Of a stretch of 64,000 nt of DNA, positions 1 to 6,094 are shown in pieces; the first letter of the stretch is position 1; every line of letters starts with the position of its first letter. Position numbers and translations under genes: made by a program. The notes beneath the pieces are model-generated. The model searched no databases and was not told the DNA's origin. It saw only the letters and a list, made by a program, of their open reading frames with translations. The DNA comes from Moheibacter lacus (GTDB lineage Bacteria; Bacteroidota; Bacteroidia; Flavobacteriales; Weeksellaceae). The stretch lies in assembly GCF_014042165.1 (NCBI RefSeq), contig NZ_JACDZE010000001.1, forward strand, positions 454,594 through 518,593, written 5' to 3'.

Positions 1-195
1 TTGTTTAAAAGATTCTGCCGATTCCTCGCTTCTGGAAAGTGGAAAATTGAGCTTCCCAGTCGAAATTTTCATCAAGACAATCAAGTGTTCCACCATGTGT
101 TGCGCCGTCATCACACCAAATTTGGCGGGTGTTTCCGGTGTTATTTTTTCTAATTGAGGAAGAATATCATTTTTGGATGTAAAGTTTAGCATCAT
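1..195 (-). CDS. DinB/DUF1569-like protein, N-terminal part
   Basis: An open frame of 65 codons begins with a double ATG at 195 and runs off the left edge, so only the N-terminus is visible. The stretch ITPETPAKFGVMTAQHMVEH (residues 18-37) resembles the first helices of DUF1569/DinB-like four-helix proteins, in which a conserved His lies in an MxxxHM/L-type helix. The family is cytoplasmic and its enzymatic role is mostly unknown. The gene is divergent from the Crp/Fnr regulator, with 60 bases between the starts. The family assignment rests on a short motif and is tentative; that the frame is coding is fairly sure. Confidence 0.55.
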   Translation of the reverse strand, partial: MMLNFTSKNDILPQLEKITPETPAKFGVMTAQHMVEHLIVLMKISTGKLNFPLSRSEESAESFKQ

Positions 196-255
196 AATTA
201 TTTTTCAAATGGAAATGTACAAAGAAAGCCGTATTTTCAACCAAAATTTAAAAAA

Positions 256-852
256 ATGTTTGATGAGCTTTTGGTTTATTTAGAAGGAAAGTTGGTAGAG
301 GTAACACCTGAAATGAAAAATTTGATGAACGAACATTTGATTCGTCAAACGGTCAAAAAAAACCAAATTATTTTGCGTCCGGGAGAAGCTTGTCATCATA
401 CATTTTTTGTTGCCAAAGGATTGTTGCGCGCCTATACGATCGATGAAAATGGGAAAGAACATATTTTGCAATTTGCACCGGAAAATTGGTTGATATCAGA
501 TCGATCAAGTGTTTTGTTCAATGAAGTTTCGGAGCAATTTATCGATGCAGTAGAAGACTCAGAAGTGATTTTGATCGAATCCGGATTTTTTGAAAAATTA
601 GCGGAAATCAGTCCGAGTTTTCAGCGTTTCAATATGTTGGCGTTGAACAATCACATTCGGCATTTGCACAAACGCATCAATTTATTGATCAGCGCATCGG
701 CAGAAGTTCGTTATATGGATTTCATCAAATTATACCCCGATATTTTGTTGCGCGTTCCCCAATTGATGGTCGCTTCTTATCTTGGCATCACACCGGAATC
801 GCTCAGCCGTGTTCGAAAAGAATTGGCACGAAAAAACTTCAAACCCAATTGA
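256..852 (+). CDS. Crp/Fnr family transcriptional regulator
   Basis: A 198-residue protein with an N-terminal cyclic-nucleotide-binding-like beta barrel (about 25-115), a long dimerisation helix (about 120-150) and a C-terminal winged helix-turn-helix (about 165-195). The recognition helix reads TPESLSRVRKE, giving the E-x-x-S-R pattern (E181, S184, R185) that in FNR contacts TTGAT/ATCAA half-sites. Only one Cys (C46) is present, so it cannot carry an FNR-type 4Fe-4S cluster; the effector is unknown. The gene stands alone before two ATCAA-containing repeats that precede the next gene, so it probably regulates the pirin locus. The family is certain and the target is an inference. Confidence 0.9.
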   Translation: MFDELLVYLEGKLVEVTPEMKNLMNEHLIRQTVKKNQIILRPGEACHHTFFVAKGLLRAYTIDENGKEHILQFAPENWLISDRSSVLFNEVSEQFIDAVEDSEVILIESGFFEKLAEISPSFQRFNMLALNNHIRHLHKRINLLISASAEVRYMDFIKLYPDILLRVPQLMVASYLGITPESLSRVRKELARKNFKPN

Positions 853-857
853 TTTTC

Positions 858-876
858 ATTCTTATCTTAGATCAAT
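858..876 (+). promoter_or_regulatory. candidate FNR-type operator, upstream copy
   Basis: The segment TTCTTATCTTAGATCAAT (859-876) recurs with two mismatches 79 bases downstream. It ends in ATCAA, the half-site read by E-xx-SR recognition helices such as that of the regulator encoded just upstream. The left half is not a good TTGAT, so the palindrome is imperfect. A weak -7-like element (TATTTTAA, 898-905) lies at the same distance from this site as in the downstream copy. Confidence 0.45.
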
Positions 877-937
877 CCCCCACCCAATTGTTTGTTGTAT
901 TTTAATGACATAATTAAAAGAAAATCAATAAAATACG

Positions 938-955
938 TTCTTATCCTACATCAAT
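938..955 (+). promoter_or_regulatory. candidate FNR-type operator, proximal copy
   Basis: TTCTTATCCTACATCAAT is the second copy of the repeat at 859-876. Its centre (946.5) is 30.5 bases before the start of a perfect TAATTTTG -7 element (977-984). With transcription starting a few bases after that element, the site would sit close to -41.5, the usual class II activator position. No TTG is present where a -33 element is expected, as often seen at activator-dependent promoters. Confidence 0.5.
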
Positions 956-976
956 TTTCAGCTGAATTTCGCATTG

Positions 977-984
977 TAATTTTG
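977..984 (+). promoter_or_regulatory. -7 element (TAATTTTG) of the 1007/pirin transcription unit
   Basis: TAATTTTG matches the Bacteroidota -7 consensus TAnnTTTG in full and lies 22 bases before the start codon at 1007. There is no good -33 TTG at the expected spacing, consistent with activation from the site at 938-955. Confidence 0.5.
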
Positions 985-1006
985 TTGAACAAATAAGAGA
1001 TAAACA

Positions 1007-1357
1007 ATGAGAAATTTAGAAGTTTTGGTCGTTATTCCTTTCCAAAAAATGCCTAAAGTTTTAAACTGGAAAGTTACCACCACAAACAATGTAGATGCAG
1101 CGATTGAAAAAATTCAAACCTCTGCTTTTAAAGTATTGGCTATTCACAACTCAATTGACGAATTGGAAAAAATAAGAGGTAAAAAGCTTGCTTATTTATT
1201 GGATTCCGATTTGGTGGTTGTCGAATTTGAAAATGCGAATGAATTGGACAGAAAAGTCAATGAAACCTATTGGAAATCAAAAAAATATTCGTCCAATTTG
1301 GTGTATCACGATAATTCGTTTGGATTGGAATTAAACGATTTTATAAAATTCAAATAA
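1007..1357 (+). CDS. uncharacterised 116-residue protein
   Basis: I do not recognise this protein. It has no signal peptide, Cys cluster or membrane segment, and it alternates hydrophobic strands with helices: LEVLVVIPF at the start, VLAIHNS near 45 and LDSDLVVVEFENANE near 65. That is a pattern of a small cytoplasmic alpha/beta domain. The start ATG at 1007 is the first codon after a good -7 element. It is followed after 18 bases by the first pirin gene, so the two are probably cotranscribed and controlled by the same candidate FNR-type site. Its position suggests a role with the pirins in redox stress, but nothing in the sequence shows a function. Confidence 0.8.
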   Translation: MRNLEVLVVIPFQKMPKVLNWKVTTTNNVDAAIEKIQTSAFKVLAIHNSIDELEKIRGKKLAYLLDSDLVVVEFENANELDRKVNETYWKSKKYSSNLVYHDNSFGLELNDFIKFK

Positions 1358-1375
1358 AAATTTAAGAGATTAAAA

Positions 1376-2245
1376 ATGAAAACAAAAAGCATAGAAAAAA
1401 TCACGAGACCGGGAATTCCACATTTCGTAGGGGATGGATTTAGAGTACATAACTTTATTCCCGGCACACAGACGATGCAAAGGATGGATCCGTTCATCAT
1501 GCTGGATTACAATTCCAAATACAATTTCCCGCCATCCGAAATCCCAAAAGGAGTCGGCGTGCATCCGCACAAAGGATTTGAAACGGTTACCATTGCGTAC
1601 AAAGGCAGAATCGAGCACGGCGACAGTTCCGGTGGTGGTGGCGTAATCGGCGAAGGCGATGTTCAATGGATGACGGCGGCTTCGGGTGTTTTGCACAAAG
1701 AATTTCACGAAACCGAATGGAGTAAAAAAGGCGGTGAATTTCAAATGGTGCAATTATGGGTCAACCTTCCGGCAGAAGACAAAAAAGGACCGGCCAAATA
1801 CCAAGCAATTTCCAAAAACGAAATTAAAAAAGTCGAATTGAGCGAAGGTCGTGGTCAAGTACAAGTAATCGCCGGAGAATTTAATGGTGAAAAAGGTCCG
1901 GCTAGCACATTTACTCCGATTTCTATGTACAATATAGAATTGAAAGCCGGTAAAAAATTGGAGTTGAATTTTCCTGCGAATTATACGACCGCTTTGGTTG
2001 CGATTGAAGGTGATTCTAAATTGAACGACACTGAATTACCACAGGATCATTTTGCGCTTATGGCCAATGATGGAGAAGAATTTTCTATCGAAGCAACAAC
2101 CGATTCCATCGTTTTGGTTTTAAGTGGTGAACCGATTAAGGAGCCAATTGCAGCGCATGGCCCATTTGTGATGAATACACGAGATGAATTGGTTCAAGCT
2201 TTTGAAGATTTTAATTTGGGGAAATTCGGGTATTTAGAAGATTAA
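1376..2245 (+). CDS. pirin family protein (first copy)
   Basis: A 289-residue bicupin of the pirin family. The metal ligands of human pirin (two His, one His and one Glu) are matched by H63 and H65 in VHPHKGFETV and by H107 and E109 in GVLHKEFHE, so the N-terminal cupin should bind Fe(II). Pirins are iron-dependent cytoplasmic proteins; some bacterial members act as quercetin 2,3-dioxygenases and others as partners of metabolic enzymes. The gene follows the uncharacterised 1007 gene by 18 bases and has a second, divergent pirin downstream. The family call is secure; the substrate is unknown. Confidence 0.93.
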   Translation: MKTKSIEKITRPGIPHFVGDGFRVHNFIPGTQTMQRMDPFIMLDYNSKYNFPPSEIPKGVGVHPHKGFETVTIAYKGRIEHGDSSGGGGVIGEGDVQWMTAASGVLHKEFHETEWSKKGGEFQMVQLWVNLPAEDKKGPAKYQAISKNEIKKVELSEGRGQVQVIAGEFNGEKGPASTFTPISMYNIELKAGKKLELNFPANYTTALVAIEGDSKLNDTELPQDHFALMANDGEEFSIEATTDSIVLVLSGEPIKEPIAAHGPFVMNTRDELVQAFEDFNLGKFGYLED

Positions 2246-2353
2246 TTGTAATGGTTGTCCTGAATTCTCGGGATTTGATTCTGAATGATTAAATTTGTGA
2301 GAAAGCATTTAACATTTTATTATCAATACTCATGAAGACCTGAAAGGAAACAA

Positions 2354-2412
2354 CAGTTTTAAAAACTGCGTTACAAACGCTGTGGAGGCAAGATGCTCGT
2401 TGCAAACGAGCA
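2354..2412. repeat. cluster of three palindromes (REP-like)
   Basis: Three hairpins lie close together between the two pirin genes. CAGTTTTAAAAACTG spans 2354-2368. GCGTTACAAACGC spans 2368-2380, with a five-base stem. TGCTCGTTGCAAACGAGCA spans 2394-2412, with an eight-base stem and a GCA loop. Motifs such as GCGTTACAAACGC and CGTTGCAAACG recall the REP-like palindromes associated with IS200-type RAYT transposases in Bacteroidota, but no such transposase gene is in this window. There is no T-run after the last stem, so it is not a typical terminator. Confidence 0.5.
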
Positions 2413-2488
2413 CCTGTTGTCCAGTTGTTCAAAATCTAACGTCAATCGTAAAAACATCACAACAAAAATTGTAATTAAAAATTAAAAA

Positions 2489-3385
2489 ATGCAATCCAAC
2501 GTAGGTTTAATTTTAGAAGAAAAAGCGGCAGACATCGGCAATTTTTTGGTCGGAAGATTATTGCCATTTAAAGAAAAAAGAGCCGTAGGTCCGTTTGTTT
2601 TCATCGATCACATGGGACCGACTTGTTTGAAAGAATACCAGAATTTTGATGTTCCGCCCCACCCACACATCGGGCTTTCCACTTTGACCTATCTTTTTGA
2701 AGGCTCTATTTTTCATCGGGATTCGATGGGAAATGCTGTGGAGATCAAACCGGGTGAAGTGAATTGGATGACTGCAGGAAAAGGTGTCGTACATTCGGAA
2801 AGAACGCCGGATTATCTGCGAAATTCACCTCAATTTTTACATGGATTTCAAATTTGGATTGGGCTTCCAAAAGCATTGGAACAAAGCGATCCGAGTTTTT
2901 TTCATATCGATAAAGATCAAATTCCGGTTTGGGAGGAAAATGGAATTCAATTCAAATTGATCGCAGGCGAATTGACCGATAAAAAATCGCCGGTTCCAGT
3001 GCATAGTCCACTTTATTTTTTGGAGATTAAAACGAAAGAAGCACAGAAAGTTAATATTGGTCATAAATTATTTGGAGAAGTTGGGATGTATGTTTTGGAC
3101 GGAACGGTAAAAATTGAAGGAAATGATTACGGCTCCAAACAATTGTTGATTGCAAAAAATGCTTCGCTTTGCGAATTTGAAACCAATGGAGAAACGACTC
3201 TGTATTTGTTTGGTGGAGAACCTTTTGAAGAAGAACGATTGATGTTTTGGAATTTCGTGAATTCAGACAAGGAAATTCTGGAAGCAGCAAAGAAAAATTG
3301 GCGAGAACAAAATTTGGATGCTTTTCCAAAAGTTCCGGGAGATGAGGAAGAATTTGTTCCTTTTCCTGCTAAAAAATTAAATTAA
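2489..3385 (+). CDS. pirin family protein (second copy)
   Basis: A 298-residue pirin, closer to the canonical family than the copy at 1376. The Fe(II) ligands are visible as H58 and H60 in PPHPHIGLSTLTY and as H102 and E104 in GKGVVHSERT; the C-terminal cupin runs from about 185 to 285. The two pirins are only distantly similar, so they are probably not a recent duplication. The gene is separated from the first pirin by 243 bases containing a REP-like palindrome cluster, and it may therefore have its own promoter. The substrate or partner is unknown. Confidence 0.94.
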   Translation: MQSNVGLILEEKAADIGNFLVGRLLPFKEKRAVGPFVFIDHMGPTCLKEYQNFDVPPHPHIGLSTLTYLFEGSIFHRDSMGNAVEIKPGEVNWMTAGKGVVHSERTPDYLRNSPQFLHGFQIWIGLPKALEQSDPSFFHIDKDQIPVWEENGIQFKLIAGELTDKKSPVPVHSPLYFLEIKTKEAQKVNIGHKLFGEVGMYVLDGTVKIEGNDYGSKQLLIAKNASLCEFETNGETTLYLFGGEPFEEERLMFWNFVNSDKEILEAAKKNWREQNLDAFPKVPGDEEEFVPFPAKKLN

Positions 3386-3446
3386 ATAAAAATTGAATTG
3401 GCTCAATCTAGGAATAGTTCTTGCCAAATGTTCTAAAAAATAAACA

Positions 3447-4133
3447 ATGAAAAAATTTGCAAACCTATTTTCCATCGCTTTTCTACTCGTATTTTTATCG
3501 GCATGTTCCAATTCAAAATTGAATTCCAATTCCACTAAGATTTGGGTGAGCGGTTATAAAGTGGTAGCTTCAGCCGGTGCAGGAAAATCGATGGTTTATT
3601 TGGTGAATAAAAATTTGGATTATAAAGAAGGGAATTGGGAGTATTTCTATGCACCGATTGATGGTTTCTCCTTTGAGGAAGGCGTTTTAAAACAAATTGA
3701 AATGACTGAAGAGAAGTTAGACCCATCAACGGTTCCAGCAGACGCTTCTTCCATCCAATATACTTTTGTGAAAGATGTTCAGGCGTTCCCAGACCCACGT
3801 TTGAAGTTGAAAGGAAAATGGGCGATATCAAAGATAAATGGCGAAACTTTTGATGAAAAAATTGAAATGCCGACCATGGAAATCGATTTCAATCAATTAG
3901 TGGTTTCCGGTAGTGATGGCTGCAATCAATACTCCGGAAAAGTCCTAGAATTGACTGCTTCAGAAATTCAAATTGGGGAGTTGGCATCCACAAAAAGAGC
4001 TTGTTTAAAAGCCGATATTTCGCATTTGTTTTATCCGGCGATGAAAGGAAAATTGACTTATGAAGAAAAAAACGGATCATTGATTTTGAAAAATGCTTCC
4101 GGAGAATTGAATTTCATTTTGAGCTCCAAATAA
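3447..4133 (+). CDS. DUF4377-META domain lipoprotein
   Basis: A 228-residue protein with a type II signal peptide ending in the lipobox FLSAC (Cys20). Residues 30-110 resemble DUF4377 (IWVSGYKVVASAGAGKSMVYLV) and residues about 118-225 form a META/HslJ-like domain, recognisable by GKWAISKINGE and the GSDGCNQYSGKV core. DUF4377 and META domains often occur together in Bacteroidota lipoproteins. HslJ proteins contribute to heat and novobiocin tolerance in E. coli, but the molecular role is not established. It probably sits in the outer membrane or periplasm. It lies 61 bases after the second pirin. Confidence 0.88.
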   Translation: MKKFANLFSIAFLLVFLSACSNSKLNSNSTKIWVSGYKVVASAGAGKSMVYLVNKNLDYKEGNWEYFYAPIDGFSFEEGVLKQIEMTEEKLDPSTVPADASSIQYTFVKDVQAFPDPRLKLKGKWAISKINGETFDEKIEMPTMEIDFNQLVVSGSDGCNQYSGKVLELTASEIQIGELASTKRACLKADISHLFYPAMKGKLTYEEKNGSLILKNASGELNFILSSK

Positions 4134-4182
4134 ACCTAATTAATTGATATTCTAATCTTTATAAAAAACTAAATACTTCTAA

Positions 4183-4719
4183 ATGATGAAAATACTTGCC
4201 TTTGCAGGAAGCACCTCTTCCACGTCCAGAAACCGACAATTGGTAAAATATGTTTTGAAAAATTTCGAAAGCGACGAAATCAATCTCATAGATTTAAATG
4301 ACTACGAAATGCCCATTTTTTCTGTAGACAAAGAAAAAAAAGGCTTTCCTGAAGCTGCTAAAAAATTCTTAAAAAACATAGAAGAATGCGATGTGATCAT
4401 CTGCTCTTTGGCAGAACATAACCGGATTTATGCTGCAGCATTTAAAAATATTTATGATTGGGCTTCGCGAATTGAAGTAAAAGTTTGGCAAGGAAAACCC
4501 ATGTTTTTGATGACGACTTCCACCGGAAAATACGGTGGCGGAAATGTGATGGAACATGCAAAAAAACATTTTCCGGGTTTTGGTGCCGACATTAGGGAAA
4601 CTTTTTCTTTACCGCAATTTGATGAGAATTTTGATGTGGAAAAAGGGGAAATTACCAATGAAGATTTGGCTAAATCGCTTCAAGAAAAAATAAAAAATTT
4701 CAAGAAATCTTTGAATTAA
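4183..4719 (+). CDS. NAD(P)H-dependent FMN reductase
   Basis: A 178-residue flavodoxin-fold enzyme. The N-terminal GSTSSTSRNRQL (residues 9-20) is the phosphate-binding loop for FMN, and SLAEHNRIYAAAFKNIYDW (about 75-93) corresponds to the PxYNxxxPxxLKNxIDW motif of the NADPH-FMN reductase/azoreductase family (PF03358). These enzymes reduce FMN, quinones or chromate with NAD(P)H in the cytoplasm. Two ATGs begin the frame (4183 and 4186). It precedes the OsmC gene by 8 bases and is surely cotranscribed with it, supporting a redox defence role. Confidence 0.88.
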   Translation: MMKILAFAGSTSSTSRNRQLVKYVLKNFESDEINLIDLNDYEMPIFSVDKEKKGFPEAAKKFLKNIEECDVIICSLAEHNRIYAAAFKNIYDWASRIEVKVWQGKPMFLMTTSTGKYGGGNVMEHAKKHFPGFGADIRETFSLPQFDENFDVEKGEITNEDLAKSLQEKIKNFKKSLN

Positions 4720-4727
4720 TTAGATCA

Positions 4728-5117
4728 ATGCATACAGTAAAGGCAAAAATTGGAAAAGAAAAATATAGAACGGTTATCGAAACCGACACCCATAGTTTTG
4801 TGACAGATGAACCCATGAGTTTGGGAGGAAAAGATTTGGGTCCAGATCCTGGGGAATTACTCTCTAGCTCTTTGGCAGCCTGTTCTGCTGCCACAATTAA
4901 AATGTATGCAGATCGAAAAGGTTGGGAGCTAGAAGAGGCTGTGGTAGAAGTTGATTTTAAAAAAATTGAAAAAACCGATACAACTCAGTTCTCCAAAAAG
5001 ATTTATTTAAGCGGAAATCTGGATGAAGAGCAGAAAAAAAGGCTACATGAAATCGCTTCCAAATGTCCCATCCATAGATTGTTGATGGGAGAAATCAATA
5101 TCGATTCAGAATTATAG
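4728..5117 (+). CDS. OsmC family peroxiredoxin-like protein
   Basis: A 129-residue OsmC/Ohr-fold protein. The two reactive cysteines of the family are present: C52 in SSLAACSAATIKMY and C113 in SKCPIHRLL, close to the C-terminus as expected. Family members reduce organic hydroperoxides with thiol reductants in the cytoplasm, although for this subgroup the physiological substrate is uncertain. It starts 8 bases after the FMN reductase stop, so the two form a small operon. The stop is followed by a hairpin at 5163-5177 shared with the convergent gene. Confidence 0.92.
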   Translation: MHTVKAKIGKEKYRTVIETDTHSFVTDEPMSLGGKDLGPDPGELLSSSLAACSAATIKMYADRKGWELEEAVVEVDFKKIEKTDTTQFSKKIYLSGNLDEEQKKRLHEIASKCPIHRLLMGEINIDSEL

Positions 5118-5153
5118 CTAAATCAACATAAAATGGCATAGAATATTTTGACA

Positions 5154-5177
5154 TAAAAAAAACCCTGACTGTCAGGG
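5154..5177 (-). terminator. intrinsic terminator for the Spy-like gene
   Basis: CCCTGA and TCAGGG form a six-base stem with a CTG loop (5163-5177). On the minus strand it is followed by a run of T, as expected for a rho-independent terminator of the gene at 5194-5613. On the plus strand the trailing bases are only CTTT, so it serves the OsmC gene less well. Confidence 0.8.
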
Positions 5178-5193
5178 CTTTAAATATTAGTTC

Positions 5194-5613
5194 TTATTTT
5201 TTGTCTCGGCTAATTTTCTTTCTTTTTTCCATTTCTTCGTGTCGTTTTTCACGTTCAATGGTAAATTGTTTGTACTGATCAGCTGTCAAAATCGTTTTTA
5301 GTTTAGCGTCCATTTCTTGACGATGCGCATCTTTTTTTGCTTTGAATTCTTTTTTCTCTTCATCGGTCAATGCTCTTTTTCCAGTTTCAGATTTTAAAGA
5401 ATTGCCTTTTTCATTTCGCATAGCTTGACGATCTTCTTTGTTTTCTTCAAACATTGTTTGGATTTCAACTTTCTGTTTTTCAGTCAGATTCAAATTTTCA
5501 AACATTTCCATTTTATCACGTGGTGGTTTTGGTCGATCCTCTTTTTCTGTTTTCTCTTGGGCTGAAACGGCGATGACCAATGTCAATGCAGTTAGTGTGA
5601 TGGATTTTTTCAT
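5194..5613 (-). CDS. Spy/CpxP-like periplasmic LTxxQ protein
   Basis: A 139-residue protein with a Sec signal peptide (about residues 1-18, ending in VSAQ) and a highly charged, helical mature part. Two LTxxQ motifs are seen, LTEKQ near 43 and LTADQ near 110, which is the hallmark of the Spy/CpxP chaperone-like family. Such proteins form dimeric cradles that bind unfolded proteins or sense envelope stress. Composition is dominated by Lys and Glu. It is transcribed away from the small acetyltransferase gene and ends at its own terminator. Similar genes are common in Flavobacteriia; their partner is not known. Confidence 0.82.
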   Translation of the reverse strand: MKKSITLTALTLVIAVSAQEKTEKEDRPKPPRDKMEMFENLNLTEKQKVEIQTMFEENKEDRQAMRNEKGNSLKSETGKRALTDEEKKEFKAKKDAHRQEMDAKLKTILTADQYKQFTIEREKRHEEMEKRKKISRDKK

Positions 5614-5758
5614 TTCTAATGATTTTAATTTGTTGAATAATTTAGTTGTTAACTGAATTTCAATTTATGTGCCTAAAAAACAATCTTTTAGAAATATATA
5701 GACAAACTGTCCAAATTTGTCGACGAATTCCCTAATTTTATGATTTCAATAAGAATTT

Positions 5759-6040
5759 ATGGACATTCAACGAATCAACAACGGGAACAAAGGCTTTTTT
5801 CAAGCGATGGAAAATGGTGTTCAAGCCGGACTTATGACCTATTCTTGGGCCGGAAATGATAAATTTATCATTGACCATACAGAAGTCGATGAAAAGTTCA
5901 ATGGTCAAGGTGTCGGAAAAAAAATGGTGATGGAAGCGGTAGATTTTGCCCGATCCAACAACCTGAAAATCATCCCGCTCTGTCCTTTCGCTAAATCGGT
6001 TTTTGATAAAGTCGCTGAAATTCAGGATGTGAGAGGGTGA
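5759..6040 (+). CDS. small GNAT acetyltransferase (YjdJ type)
   Basis: A 93-residue protein of the minimal GNAT group (PF14542). Residues 37-60 (IIDHTEVDEKFNGQGVGKKM) hold the acetyl-CoA pyrophosphate loop Q-G-V-G-K, and PLCPFAKSVFDK (about 73-84) is the conserved C-terminal CP/FAK motif of this group. The proteins are cytoplasmic; the acceptor is unknown. The gene is alone, divergent from the Spy-like gene, with about 145 bases of shared upstream DNA. Confidence 0.88.
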   Translation: MDIQRINNGNKGFFQAMENGVQAGLMTYSWAGNDKFIIDHTEVDEKFNGQGVGKKMVMEAVDFARSNNLKIIPLCPFAKSVFDKVAEIQDVRG

Positions 6041-6068
6041 CTTTAACATTTCAAATTGTAAAAATGTT

Positions 6069-6076
6069 TATTTTTG
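6069..6076 (+). promoter_or_regulatory. -7 element (TATTTTTG) of the LRR gene
   Basis: TATTTTTG fits TAnnTTTG completely and lies 18 bases before the ATG at 6095. No clear -33 TTG is found at the usual spacing. Confidence 0.4.
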
Positions 6077-6094
6077 CTCATCTAGAATTTACCC

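Noticed and set aside
2381..2412. Hairpin at 2394-2412 as a terminator of the first pirin gene
   Set aside because: No T-run follows on either strand, and it belongs to a group of three palindromes.
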